Shown: positions 45,919 to 55,437, counted from the first letter of the stretch. The stretch: DNA of 64,000 nt from Mesorhizobium_L sp035547755 (GCA_035547755.1 DASZUG010000075.1:25400-89399), one strand, 5' to 3'. A program made the numbers and translations. The notes: generated by a model from the letters alone, not told the origin.

Positions 45919-46725
45919 TTGAACCATCCCGTTCGTATCGTCGTCCTTGCCTTTTGTGGGCTTTGCCTGGTTCTCGGAATTTGGCTGGGCGGCCGCGTGG
46001 TCATCGAGGCACAGAATTCGAAATCGGCAAAGCTCGGCGCCCCGCAATCACTCTCCCCTTCTGGAATGCCCGGACAGAAGATGTCGCCAACTTTGGAGCA
46101 CAAAGAGGTACGCCGTGTTACGCAGGGGGAAAAGGATGGCTCAGTGGTATCGAGCGATCTCGAACGTCGGCCGCCGCGCTCGTCGTTACGGCAGCCACCC
46201 GCCAAGCCGGCCGAAAAATCTGAGGTTGGGAATACCACATCAAAAACCCCCGCTGCGCGTGCTGATCCGAACCAACGCAAGGAGACAATCCTTTATCAGC
46301 CGGTTGCCACTGCCGCCGGCGTGCTCGATGCATCAGGCTATCACGTGACATTGGCTGGCATTGATCCGGTCGGCAAGGATGAAAGTTGCCGCCGGTCCAC
46401 CGGCGGTACCTGGCCATGCGGGCTCGTGGCGCGCACGGCTTTTCGCGCCTGGCTGCGCGGGCGGGCAATGACCTGCAACGTGCCCTCGGCAAAAGGCGTC
46501 GTCACCACCTCCTGCAAGATCGGCGATGACGACCCGGCGCTCTGGCTGGCCGAGAACGGCTGGGCCAAGAGCGAGGATCCGCGCTACAGTGATGCAGTCG
46601 CAAAAGCGAAAGAAGGGAAACGCGGCGTGTTCGGCGATCCGCCGAAGGCCTATTCCGCGATGCCCGCGCTTCCTCAGCCGCCGCTCCCCGAGATAGACGG
46701 GGATGGGGGCGAAGAGACGCGGTAA
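45919..46725 (+). CDS. Membrane-anchored thermonuclease (SNase)-like protein
   Basis: 268 residues from a TTG at 45919; an ATG at 45871 inside the preceding gene is possible, but neither has a strong ribosome site. One transmembrane helix near 5-27 (IVVLAFCGLCLVLGIWLGG), a Ser/Pro/Arg-rich linker to about 120, then an OB-like SNase domain (VTLAGIDPVGKDESC; CGLVARTAFRAWLRGRAMTC; WLAENGWAKSEDPRYSDAVAKAKEGKRGVFG). The first catalytic Arg of SNase is not evident, so activity is uncertain. Confidence 0.8.
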   Translation: MNHPVRIVVLAFCGLCLVLGIWLGGRVVIEAQNSKSAKLGAPQSLSPSGMPGQKMSPTLEHKEVRRVTQGEKDGSVVSSDLERRPPRSSLRQPPAKPAEKSEVGNTTSKTPAARADPNQRKETILYQPVATAAGVLDASGYHVTLAGIDPVGKDESCRRSTGGTWPCGLVARTAFRAWLRGRAMTCNVPSAKGVVTTSCKIGDDDPALWLAENGWAKSEDPRYSDAVAKAKEGKRGVFGDPPKAYSAMPALPQPPLPEIDGDGGEETR

Positions 46726-46730
46726 CAAAT

Positions 46731-48416
46731 TCAGGCCGCGGCCAATTCTCCCGCCAACGCCCTGCGGATCAACGCTACCGTCTCGTTCCGTCCATAAAGC
46801 GCGGTGAAGGAGCCGAAGCGTGGCCCGCGTTCCTGTCCGAGCAGAACCTCATAGATCATCTGGAAGAAAGCGACGGAAACACCGGGTCCTCCATCGGGAC
46901 CCTTGCGGTTGTGGTCCTGGTAGCGCGGCATCGCGCGCGCGACGTTGAGCGACAGGTTCTGTAGCTCCTCCGCGCCGGCATCCGCGGGCGCCGCCTCCAA
47001 CCGGTCGGCCAGTTCCGCCAGCGCCTCTGCCTCTTCCGCATCGGGCGCACGAAAGACTTTCGACGGCTTCACGAAATCATCGTAATAGCGGATCGCGTAA
47101 CCGGTCAGCCGGTCGAGTTCCGGATGCGTTTCAGGCGTCACGCCGGCGACATGGCGGGAGATAAAACCCCACAGCACCGCCTTGTTCTCGGCATTCGAGG
47201 CGCTGACGAGATTGAGCAGCATCGCAAAGGAAACCGGCAGGTCGATTGCTGGAGGGCGGCCATTGTGGATATGCCAGACCGGGTTGCCGAGCCGCTCCTT
47301 CCATCCCTGCCGGGAATAGGCCGAGAGAAAGGAATAATATTCGTCGACCGCCTTCGGGATGACGTCGAAATAGAGCTTCTTCGCCGTCTTCGGCCGCTGG
47401 AACATATAGAGCGAGAGGCTTTCGGTCGGCGCGTAGGTGAGCCATTCGTCGATAGTGAGCCCATTGCCCTTCGACTTGGAGATCTTCTGGCCCTTCTCGT
47501 CGAGAAAAAGTTCGTAATTGAAGCCTTCCGGCGGCTGTGGGCCGAGTGCGCGGCAGATCTGTCCGGCGAGCTTGACGGAATCGATCAGATCCTTGCCCGA
47601 CATTTCGTAGTCGACGCCGAGCGCCGCCCAGCGCATCGCCCAGTCCGGCTTCCATTGCAGCTTGGCATGGCCGCCGGTAACGGGCGTCTCGTAGCGTTTG
47701 CCCGTCTCTGGATCGTGCCAGACGATTGTTCCGGCATCGACATTGCGTCCATCGATCGGCACCTGCATGACGACGCCAGTCTCGGGATGGATCGGCAGAA
47801 ATGGCGAATAGGTTTGCGCACGTTCCTCACGCAGGGAGGGAAGCATGATCTCCATCACCTTGTCGAAACGGGCGAGCATCGAAAGCAGCGTCGCGTCGAA
47901 GCGGCCGGACCGGTAATAGTCGGTGGACGAGGCGAATTCGTAGTCGAAACCGAACGTGTCGAGGAAGCGCCGCAGCATCGCATTGTTATGCTGCCCGAAG
48001 CTCTCATGTGTCCCGAAAGGGTCGGGAATGCGCGTCAAAGGCTTGCCGAGATTGGCCGCAAGCAATTCCTTGTTCGGAACATTGTCGGGCACCTTGCGCA
48101 GCCCGTCCATGTCGTCGGAAAAGCAGAGCAGCCTCGTCTTCACCCTGTCTTCTGTCAGAACGCGAAAGGCGTGACGCACCATCGACGTGCGCGCCACTTC
48201 GCCGAACGTACCGATATGCGGCAGCCCTGAGGGACCATAGCCCGTCTCGAAAAGGACGGTTTCGGGAAAGCCCTTCTGTTTGTACCGCTCGACGATCTTG
48301 CGCGCTTCCTCGAAAGGCCATGCCTTGCTGGCGGCGGCCTCGGCGATGATTTCAGGCGTAAGTTCGATCGAGCCGCTCGGGCCTTCTGGCATTTTTCGTT
48401 TGTCCTGTTTGGTCAT
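46731..48416 (-). CDS. lysK: Lysyl-tRNA synthetase, class I
   Basis: 561 residues. Class I signature HIGT at 67-70 (GPSGLPHIGTFGEV) and KISKSKG at 311-317; Rossmann core DDMDGLRKVPDNVP between. Charges tRNA-Lys. Class I LysRS is typical of archaea and many alphaproteobacteria in place of class II LysS. Start could be the ATG 8 codons downstream. Confidence 0.96.
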   Translation of the reverse strand: MTKQDKRKMPEGPSGSIELTPEIIAEAAASKAWPFEEARKIVERYKQKGFPETVLFETGYGPSGLPHIGTFGEVARTSMVRHAFRVLTEDRVKTRLLCFSDDMDGLRKVPDNVPNKELLAANLGKPLTRIPDPFGTHESFGQHNNAMLRRFLDTFGFDYEFASSTDYYRSGRFDATLLSMLARFDKVMEIMLPSLREERAQTYSPFLPIHPETGVVMQVPIDGRNVDAGTIVWHDPETGKRYETPVTGGHAKLQWKPDWAMRWAALGVDYEMSGKDLIDSVKLAGQICRALGPQPPEGFNYELFLDEKGQKISKSKGNGLTIDEWLTYAPTESLSLYMFQRPKTAKKLYFDVIPKAVDEYYSFLSAYSRQGWKERLGNPVWHIHNGRPPAIDLPVSFAMLLNLVSASNAENKAVLWGFISRHVAGVTPETHPELDRLTGYAIRYYDDFVKPSKVFRAPDAEEAEALAELADRLEAAPADAGAEELQNLSLNVARAMPRYQDHNRKGPDGGPGVSVAFFQMIYEVLLGQERGPRFGSFTALYGRNETVALIRRALAGELAAA

Positions 48417-48574
48417 TCGGTCTGGAGCGAGCCAGGGACCGACCTCTCCGGAATGCTCTAAGCGCCAACGCGGCGGCGGTCAATGCGGGCTTTCGGCGCG
48501 AAATCGGCCTGTTTTCGATTGCGGCTGCGTCTCTGCATCACTACCTTGCGCCGAACACAAGCGAAGGATCGTCT

Positions 48575-48988
48575 ATGTCTTCTCCCAGCGTGCATGAGGC
48601 TTTGGTCTATATAATGGTCGTCATGTCCGCGGCGGACCGCAACATGACGGACGAGGAACTTGTCCGCATCGGCAACATCGTCCGTACCTGGCCTGTATTC
48701 GTCGATTTCGATGAGGAGAGACTGGTCGAGGTTTCGCAAGATTGCCAGAAGCTTCTGCAGCGGGAAGATGGATTGAGCCGGGTACTCTCGCAGATCAAAA
48801 CAGTCGTTCCGAAACGGCTTCACGATACGGCCTATGCGCTTGCCTTCGAGGTCGCCGCGGTCGATCTCGAAATGCGGCTGGAGGAATTGCGCGTTCTTCA
48901 GTTGTTGCGTGAGAGCCTCGTCATTGAACCTTCCATCGTCGAAGCGATCGAGCGCGCCGCCAAGGCGCGCCACCGCATGCTGCAGTAA
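48575..48988 (+). CDS. TerB-like (tellurite resistance TerB family) protein
   Basis: 137 residues, all helical. Acidic TerB-type metal motif early on (MVVMSAADRNMTDEELVRIGNIV, 14-36) and the second repeat AYALAFEVAAVDLEMRLEELRVL with the paired helix. Stands alone, divergent from lysK; no other ter genes nearby, so a tellurite role is unlikely to be its main one. Confidence 0.85.
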   Translation: MSSPSVHEALVYIMVVMSAADRNMTDEELVRIGNIVRTWPVFVDFDEERLVEVSQDCQKLLQREDGLSRVLSQIKTVVPKRLHDTAYALAFEVAAVDLEMRLEELRVLQLLRESLVIEPSIVEAIERAAKARHRMLQ

Positions 48989-49012
48989 GGCAGGTTGCGG
49001 ATCGATCTTCCG

Positions 49013-49882
49013 TCAATAGAAGCTGACAGGGAAGTAGCGCAGATAAAGGTCTGAAAAAACACCTTTCACACCGATCTCATGGAGCGCATAATTCAGCGCT
49101 GCCAGCAACGCCTGGTCGTCCGGCCTGACGGCGATGCTCATTCCCTCGCCGAGATAATGGGACGACAGATAGGGTCCGCCGGCGAAGCGGCAACAATCGG
49201 CGGAATCGGTGCCCGACAACCAGAAGGCCAGCCGCATTCCATCACCGAAGATGCCTTCGATCTTTCCCGATTTCAGGTCCGCGCGCATCGCATTCTCGTC
49301 GGTGTAGGGAATGGCGACGGCATCCGGGAAATAAGCGCGAAGCATATGTTCATGCTCCGATCCCGCGAGCACGCCGATATGCTTGCCTTTGATATTTCGG
49401 TAGACGGGTTCGCCGATGATCGATTGGCGCGTGACGACCAGCCGCGCGGGGAATCTGAGATAGGACCGCGAAAAGGCATAAGTTCTCCGCGCTTGCGGCG
49501 TCACGGCGAAGCCGGCGATGATCGCGTCGCCCTGCTTTTTTCCGAGCGCGTCGGATAGCTCGTTCCACGGAAGAGCCTGTATCTGGCATTTGTCGAGAAT
49601 ATTGAGTTCCGAACATATGGTGCGCGCCAGATCTACATTGAAGCCGGCGAGCCGCCCATTCTTGTCGAGGAAATTGAAGGGTGGAAAATCGACGGTGGTG
49701 AGGAAGCGGATATGCCTCACATTGGTCAGGTCGGGTTTGGGGAGTCTCTCGCGGCTATCCCAAAAATGCGGGATGGCTGGCCCATCGGCCCTCGCGGCGA
49801 CCAGCATTGGAAGCAAAAGCGCGAGCGCAAGAAATATTGCGCCTCGTCCTCTCCGACAAGGTTCACATCTTTTCGCTTTCAT
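49013..49882 (-). CDS. Periplasmic solute-binding protein, family 3 (amino-acid type)
   Basis: 289 residues from the ATG at 49882 (a TTG at 49900 is possible). N-terminal signal AIFLALALLLPMLVAARADG. Binding-protein family 3 pattern: FLTTVDFPPFNFLDKNGRLAGFNVDLARTIC, GDAIIAGFAVTPQARRTYAFS, GKHIGVLAGSEHEHML, LKSGKIEGIFGDGMRLAFWL. No permease or ATPase gene is adjacent, so it is an orphan receptor or works with a distant system. Confidence 0.88.
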   Translation of the reverse strand: MKAKRCEPCRRGRGAIFLALALLLPMLVAARADGPAIPHFWDSRERLPKPDLTNVRHIRFLTTVDFPPFNFLDKNGRLAGFNVDLARTICSELNILDKCQIQALPWNELSDALGKKQGDAIIAGFAVTPQARRTYAFSRSYLRFPARLVVTRQSIIGEPVYRNIKGKHIGVLAGSEHEHMLRAYFPDAVAIPYTDENAMRADLKSGKIEGIFGDGMRLAFWLSGTDSADCCRFAGGPYLSSHYLGEGMSIAVRPDDQALLAALNYALHEIGVKGVFSDLYLRYFPVSFY

Positions 49883-50099
49883 TTCTTTGTTGATCCTCAA
49901 ACCGGGCTTTCCTATTCTTGCCTTGGGGGGAGTGCATCATGGATAAAGTCGAAGCTGTCACGGTCTGCCAGAGCCGTTTGTATTCGGCATATGACGGGCT
50001 CTTGTCATCATTTTTCCTTTGGCCTCGTCACGGAAAGCCGGCCCGGCAGCATACCGCCTCGCCGTGTCCCCGCAAGATCGCAGCTTTGTAGCGACCGTC

Positions 50100-52100
50100 A
50101 TGCCGTTCGGCCTCCAGGCTCCCCCTGAGAGCGCAGGAGAACGTGACGTTTCAGCGGGAGTTTCGGGCGCTTCGGGAATATCGTTCGAAGCGTTTGCGCC
50201 CGAACTTGCAGGCTGGATCGATTTTTTCCTTCGGATTGGCCTGACAATGGAGCAATCCGCCGCGCTCGCCCGTCGCGCCGAAGTGCAGCGGACACCGATT
50301 TTACGGGAACTGGCGGTATCGGGCCTCGTGCCGGAGGTGCGGATTTACCGCGGACTGGCCAGCACGGTCGGATTGCCCTTCGAGGATGATATCGATCCCG
50401 AGAAATTGATCCTGCGGGGAAGGGATATGGATGTCCTTCTTCGCCAGAACGGCAACAAATCGCTCATCGTCAAGATGGAGGCCGCGCCCGGCGCGATGCT
50501 CTTTTTGTGTGCGCCTGTCATCATGGATCTCGCCGCGATGATTGAGCGGGTTCGCCTCAGCCCATCGCTTGCTTCGCGCATCCGCATCGTTGCTCCGAGC
50601 GCCCTCAGGCATGCAATAGCCGTGCGCGCCGAACGCCGCTTACAAACGCGGGCGGAAGAAAATCTCTTTCATGAATTTTCCAGCTGTTCCGCCCGTTTCG
50701 TTGCGACCGGTTGGCAGGGGGTACTGGCCGGTGCGGCCCTGGTCGGTTTTCCCGTTGCGATCACGGCTGCTCCATACGCGGTGGAACTCGGTATTCATCT
50801 CTTTTTCTCCGCGTTCTTCTTCCTGTGCGTGGCATTGCGGCTTTGGGCGGCGGCGTGCTTCGAGCCACAGCCTCTTGCCGGCATCAAGGCCTATACGCCG
50901 GACCAGTTTCCGACCTATTCGGTTCTCGTGGCGCTCTACAGGGAAGCGCAAATCATTCCCGACCTGTTCATTGCTCTTGGCCGTATCGTCTGGCCGCGCA
51001 GCAAGCTCGAGATCAAGCTCGTCTGCGAAGCCGATGACGTTGAAACGCTGCAGGCGATCGAGGCTCATGGCTTGAGGCCGTTTACCGAGATCATCCGCGT
51101 TCCCGCCGGCGCATTGCGAACGAAGCCGAGGGCGCTGGCTTACGCGGTCGCGATGACGAGCGGCGAATTCATCGCGCTCTACGATGCGGAGGACCGGCCG
51201 CATCCCCTTCAGCTTATCGAGGCCTGGCAAAGACTTGCCGCTGCCGGCCCCGCGCTCGCCTGTGTTCAGGCGCCGCTTGTCGTTTCCAATCACCGGCGCA
51301 GCAATGTCGCGCGGATGTTCGCCTTCGAATATGCCGCGCTTTTCCGTGCGCTTCTCCCGGCCCTGGCAGGGCGGAGGCTTGTTTTTCCGCTCGGTGGCAC
51401 CTCCAATCATTTCCGGCGCGCGGCACTGGAGGCGGTCGCCGGATGGGATCCGTATAATGTGACGGAAGATGCCGATCTGGGACTCCGCCTCGCGCGGTTC
51501 GGCTATCATACGGAGACGATCTCCCGCCCGACCTATGAGGACGCACCCGGCACGATAGCGATTTGGTTGCCGCAGCGAACGCGATGGTTCAAGGGCTGGG
51601 CGCAGAGTTGGCTCGTTCATATGCGTCGGCCTTGCATGCTCTGGCGCGAACTCGGACCGGCTTCATTCCTGGTCTGCCAGATCCTTTTCGCCGGGATGAT
51701 TCTTTCGGCGATCGGCCACCCGATCTTTCTGGCGACGATAGCCTATGCGCTGATTCGGATAGGTGAAGGCGCCGGGCTTGACGGCTGGCAGTCTTCCCTC
51801 TTCGCCTTTGATTGCTGCAATATCTTTTTGGGTTACACCGCTTTCCTGGTGCTCGGATGGCAAGCTTTGGGAGAGAAGGAAAGGCAGGGCTTCTGGAAGA
51901 CGGTCCTGCTCACGCCTTTCTATTGGTTTCTGATGTCCGTGGCCGCCTTCCGGGCTGTCTGGAAGCTCTATTCGGCGCCGCATCAATGGGAGAAGACACC
52001 TCATTTCAGGCGGGAAGGCGCGGTCGATCCGTCCAGTCAGCCGAAGCCCAAGGAACCCGTTATCAACCAGCCGCCAGGAAATCCGACCCCTCGCCGATGA
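50100..52100 (+). CDS. GspE-N (MshEN-like) domain fused to GT2 glycosyltransferase
   Basis: 666 residues from the ATG at 50100; the start is uncertain because the open frame reaches a TTG at 50019 and no clear ribosome site is seen. Residues about 35-115 resemble the type II secretion E N-terminal fold (LRIGLTMEQSAALARR; ILRELAVSGLVPEVRIYRGLASTVGLPF). Two helices follow at about 205-255, then the GT2 catalytic domain with YDAEDRPHP near 360, TEDADLG near 457 and QRTRWFKGW near 490, then further membrane helices. Probably a processive polysaccharide synthase. Its end overlaps the convergent ppk2 by 38 bp. Confidence 0.85.
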   Translation: MPFGLQAPPESAGERDVSAGVSGASGISFEAFAPELAGWIDFFLRIGLTMEQSAALARRAEVQRTPILRELAVSGLVPEVRIYRGLASTVGLPFEDDIDPEKLILRGRDMDVLLRQNGNKSLIVKMEAAPGAMLFLCAPVIMDLAAMIERVRLSPSLASRIRIVAPSALRHAIAVRAERRLQTRAEENLFHEFSSCSARFVATGWQGVLAGAALVGFPVAITAAPYAVELGIHLFFSAFFFLCVALRLWAAACFEPQPLAGIKAYTPDQFPTYSVLVALYREAQIIPDLFIALGRIVWPRSKLEIKLVCEADDVETLQAIEAHGLRPFTEIIRVPAGALRTKPRALAYAVAMTSGEFIALYDAEDRPHPLQLIEAWQRLAAAGPALACVQAPLVVSNHRRSNVARMFAFEYAALFRALLPALAGRRLVFPLGGTSNHFRRAALEAVAGWDPYNVTEDADLGLRLARFGYHTETISRPTYEDAPGTIAIWLPQRTRWFKGWAQSWLVHMRRPCMLWRELGPASFLVCQILFAGMILSAIGHPIFLATIAYALIRIGEGAGLDGWQSSLFAFDCCNIFLGYTAFLVLGWQALGEKERQGFWKTVLLTPFYWFLMSVAAFRAVWKLYSAPHQWEKTPHFRREGAVDPSSQPKPKEPVINQPPGNPTPRR

Positions 52101-52968
52101 TCATGGGATCTTCGTCGCCGATGGCCGAAAGATCCCGATCAGCATAGGGGAGCGAAAGCAGCACGCGGCGGATCACCGCCAGCCTTGCGCGCCGTTTGTC
52201 GTTCGCCTTCACGATCGTCCATGGCGCGAAGGCGGTGTGGGTCTTCCGGATCGTCTCGTTCCGTTTTGCTCCATATTCGTCCCATTTGCTTATGCCGGCG
52301 ATATCGATGGGCGAGAATTTCCAGGTCTTGAGGGGGTCGTGCCTGCGGTCATGGAAGCGCTTCAGCTGCATTTCCTGTCCGATATTGAGCCAGAACTTGA
52401 AGAAATGAATCCCGTCATTGACGATCATGCGCTCGAAATGCGGGGCTTCCTCCAGGAAATGCTGATTCTGTTCGGGCGTGCAGAAGCCCATTACGGGCTC
52501 GACGATCCCCCGATTGTACCAGGAGCGGTCGAAGGTCACGAATTCGCCTTCGGTCGGGAAATGCGTGACATAGCGCTGGAAATACCATTGCCCGCTTTCC
52601 CGCTCTGTCGGCTTGGGAAGCGCGATGTTGCGGGCCGTGCGCGGGTTCATGTATCGGCGAAGAGCAAAGATGGTGCCGCCCTTCCCGGCTGCGTCCCGAC
52701 CTTCGAACAGCGCCATTACGCGGCTGCCGTTTTTCTGCATCCAGTTTTGCAGCTTGACCAGTTCCACCTGCAGGCGCTCGAGTGTCCTTTCGTAATCGCG
52801 GCGCGGCATTTTGTGAGGATAGGGATAGTTCCCTGAAGCGAGGGCCTTCTTCTTCACCCAGTCCGGCAGTTTCGGTTCGTCAACATCGAAGATGCGCTTC
52901 TTCCCGCCGATATGAAGCTCCATCGGCTTGGTGTCCGGAAAATCCGGAATCGTTTTCTTTTTCGTCAC
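52063..52968 (-). CDS. ppk2: Polyphosphate kinase 2
   Basis: 301 residues from the GTG at 52968, which has AAGGAGG 5 bp upstream; an in-frame start at 52998 has no such site. P-loop GRDAAGKGG near 91-99, DRSWYNRG (147-154) as lid/Walker B-type region, and RRHDPLKTWKFSPID. Makes nucleoside triphosphates from polyphosphate or the reverse. Convergent with and overlapping the glycosyltransferase gene. Confidence 0.95.
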   Translation of the reverse strand: MTKKKTIPDFPDTKPMELHIGGKKRIFDVDEPKLPDWVKKKALASGNYPYPHKMPRRDYERTLERLQVELVKLQNWMQKNGSRVMALFEGRDAAGKGGTIFALRRYMNPRTARNIALPKPTERESGQWYFQRYVTHFPTEGEFVTFDRSWYNRGIVEPVMGFCTPEQNQHFLEEAPHFERMIVNDGIHFFKFWLNIGQEMQLKRFHDRRHDPLKTWKFSPIDIAGISKWDEYGAKRNETIRKTHTAFAPWTIVKANDKRRARLAVIRRVLLSLPYADRDLSAIGDEDPMIIGEGSDFLAAG

Positions 52969-53141
52969 GCTGCCCTCCTTCCAGATTTTGCCTATCATGC
53001 TACAAGCAAAGAGATTGAGGATTTTTGGGTCAAGATCATGCGGGAAATCAAGGACTTGCTGACGAAGGTTCCTTTATTTTCCAAGCCTTTTTGCTTTCAA
53101 GAACAGGCAATGGTTCCGAGTCGTTTCGGGCGAATGAGGCC

Positions 53142-54386
53142 ATGAACGAAGGCGACGAGACGGAAAAGCGGCGCTGGGCAGCGGCATTTGCGGATCGCCT
53201 CGCGACGAACCGTTGGATGCCCCTCGCGGCAGCGCTGGTCTTACTTGTCGCAACATGGCTGACCGCCTGGGCCGGTCTCGCGGTTTTTCTTGTGCTTTGC
53301 GCGGCGGTTTTGATGGCTCCGCTTGGGCGCAGGCGTGCCGCTCCCGCTGAAACGCCGTTCTCCGCGCCGGTTCTCCAAAACGTTGCGGCGCTCGATCTTG
53401 CGGCCGCCATTCCTGATCCTGTCATTTTCTTCGATGCGGGCGGTACGGTCGTCCATGTCAATGCCGCGGCGTTTGACGCGTTTGGTCCTTTGAGGCCGGG
53501 TTCGCCGATACGCCTGACATTCCGCACGCCGGAGATGCAGGATCTGGTTTCCCGTGTGGTGGAAGGAGCGGGGGGAGACGGGGTCGATTTCGCCGAGAGA
53601 ATACCGGTCGAGCGATTGTTCAGGGTTACGGCTGCGCCCGTCGGCGAGACCCGCAATCTTTTTCTTCTCGTCTTCAAGGACCAAAGCGAGGCGCGCCGGA
53701 TCGACCGGATGCGCGCGGATTTCATCGCCAACGCCAGCCATGAGCTCCGTACACCGCTCGCTTCGATTTCCGGTTTCATTGAAACGTTGCGCGGGCCGGC
53801 GAAGGACGATGTCAAGGCGCGCGCGCATTTCCTGGAGATCATGGAGGCGCAGACGGGGCGCATGGCGCGTCTCATAGACGATCTGTTGTCGCTGTCGCGT
53901 CTCGAAATGAAAACATATTCGCGCCCCGGCGAGACAGTGGATATCGCCGCCATTCTGGAACGCGTGGTCGATGCGCTGAGGCCTCTGGCGAACGAGTTGG
54001 GAGTTGTTGTGGAGAAGGAGATCGATCGAGGACCGCTGACGGTGCGGGGCGACCGGGACGAGCTTTTCCAAGTCTTCGAAAATCTGGTCGAGAACGCGTG
54101 CAAATATGGCCAGGCCGGCAAGCGCATCATCGTTTCCGCGACGCGCCGGCAGGAAGGCATCGTTGCGGCGGTAAGGGATTTCGGACCGGGTATTCCGAAG
54201 GAGCATATCCCTCGGATCACCGAGCGCTTTTATCGGGTGGACGTCGAGAACAGCCGGGCTCAGAAGGGAACCGGTCTCGGCCTTGCCATTGTCAAACACA
54301 TATTGACCCGACACAATGCGCGCCTCGACATCTGGTCGCAGCCAGGCGAAGGTGCCCGTTTCAGCGTTTACTTTCCTCAGGATTGA
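53142..54386 (+). CDS. phoR: Phosphate regulon sensor histidine kinase PhoR
   Basis: 414 residues from the ATG at 53142. Two close membrane helices (about 25-60), a PAS-like domain (85-180, PDPVIFFDAGGTVVHVN), HisKA with H200 in NASHELRTP, then HATPase: VFENLVENACKYG, RDFGPGIPKEHI, ERFYRVD and GTGLGLAIVKHI. Followed by phoU after 183 bp rather than by pst genes. Confidence 0.93.
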   Translation: MNEGDETEKRRWAAAFADRLATNRWMPLAAALVLLVATWLTAWAGLAVFLVLCAAVLMAPLGRRRAAPAETPFSAPVLQNVAALDLAAAIPDPVIFFDAGGTVVHVNAAAFDAFGPLRPGSPIRLTFRTPEMQDLVSRVVEGAGGDGVDFAERIPVERLFRVTAAPVGETRNLFLLVFKDQSEARRIDRMRADFIANASHELRTPLASISGFIETLRGPAKDDVKARAHFLEIMEAQTGRMARLIDDLLSLSRLEMKTYSRPGETVDIAAILERVVDALRPLANELGVVVEKEIDRGPLTVRGDRDELFQVFENLVENACKYGQAGKRIIVSATRRQEGIVAAVRDFGPGIPKEHIPRITERFYRVDVENSRAQKGTGLGLAIVKHILTRHNARLDIWSQPGEGARFSVYFPQD

Positions 54387-54569
54387 TGGCCAGCAAGGAA
54401 CGGGGACACGAAGCTCCATTTTTCTCGCGCGCGGGTCTTTTGCGGTTTTATTGTCACATCAGATTCAGGGAAGGATAAGAAACTAAGCGGAATCAGCGCC
54501 ATCCAAGCGAAGCCGCGTCGAGCGGAAGAAGCAGCTTTGGTTGGTTGGTCAATTCGGCGGGGCCGGTAA

Positions 54570-55295
54570 ATGAGCACGCATACACAACATGCTTTCGATG
54601 AGGATCTGAAATTCCTGACGAACCGCATCGCTTCCATGGCCGGCCATGCCGAACGCATGGTCGATCAGTCGGTGAGGGCGCTTGTGGGATCGGACACCGG
54701 TCTGGCGGAAAAAGTCATCGAGGATGACCAGCTTCTCGATGCGGCGCAGCGCGAGATCGACGACAAGGCGATCTCGATCATCGCGCGGCGCCAGCCCATG
54801 GCCGACGATCTGCGTGAGGTCATCGGCGCGATCCGCATCTCCGCTGATCTCGAGCGGGTCGGAGATCTCGGCAAGAACATCGCGAAACGAGTCGTCGCCG
54901 CGACCGGAACGCAGCAGCCGATGAGCCTCTTCCGGGGCATAGAGGCCCTGGCGGAACTGGCGCTGATGCAGTTGAAGGATGTCCTCGATGCCTATGCGTC
55001 ACGTTCCGTCGAGCGCATCGGCATGGTGCGCAATCGCGACGACCAGATCGACGCCATGTACACCTCGCTCTTCCGCGAGCTTCTGACCTATATGATGGAA
55101 GACCCGCGCAGCATCACCTCATGCACGCATCTTCTCTTCTGCGCTAAAAACATCGAGCGCATCGGCGACCACGCCACTAATATCGCCGAGACGCTCTATT
55201 ACATCATCACCGGCGAACAGATGCCCGTCGAGCGCCCGAAGGAAGATGAGAGTCACAAGGTGGTCGCAAGCGTCGAGAAGGCTCCGAATTCCTAG
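54570..55295 (+). CDS. phoU: Phosphate signalling complex protein PhoU
   Basis: 241 residues, two PhoU three-helix repeats with acidic metal motifs: ISADLERVGDLGKNIAKR near 90-107 and KNIERIGDHATNIAE near 193-207. Normally the last partner of PstSCAB in repressing PhoR-PhoB; here pstSCAB and phoB are absent from the window. Confidence 0.95.
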   Translation: MSTHTQHAFDEDLKFLTNRIASMAGHAERMVDQSVRALVGSDTGLAEKVIEDDQLLDAAQREIDDKAISIIARRQPMADDLREVIGAIRISADLERVGDLGKNIAKRVVAATGTQQPMSLFRGIEALAELALMQLKDVLDAYASRSVERIGMVRNRDDQIDAMYTSLFRELLTYMMEDPRSITSCTHLLFCAKNIERIGDHATNIAETLYYIITGEQMPVERPKEDESHKVVASVEKAPNS

Positions 55296-55320
55296 CTTTA
55301 TGAGCTACTCGTGCTTGAGT

Positions 55321-55420
55321 GCGTCCTTCGAGACTCGCTCCGCTCGCGCCTCAGGATGAGGGGTCTAGCGCTATCGGTCCTCATCCTGAAGTGCTCGCGA
55401 AGCGAGCCTCGAAGGGACGC
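55321..55420. repeat. Intergenic palindrome (CCTCATCCTGA type)
   Basis: Left arm GCGTCCTTCGAG...CCTCAGGATGAGG (55321-55361) and right arm CCTCATCCTGA...CCTCGAAGGGACGC (55379-55420) form a long imperfect hairpin. This repeat type is widespread in Hyphomicrobiales intergenic regions. It lies between phoU and the convergent gcrA, where a bidirectional terminator would be expected. Confidence 0.8.
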
Positions 55421-55437
55421 AGAAAGCCTGAGCCGGC

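Noticed and set aside
48575..48988. A tellurite-resistance operon
   Set aside because: Only one TerB-like gene is present; no terC, terD or terZ is nearby.
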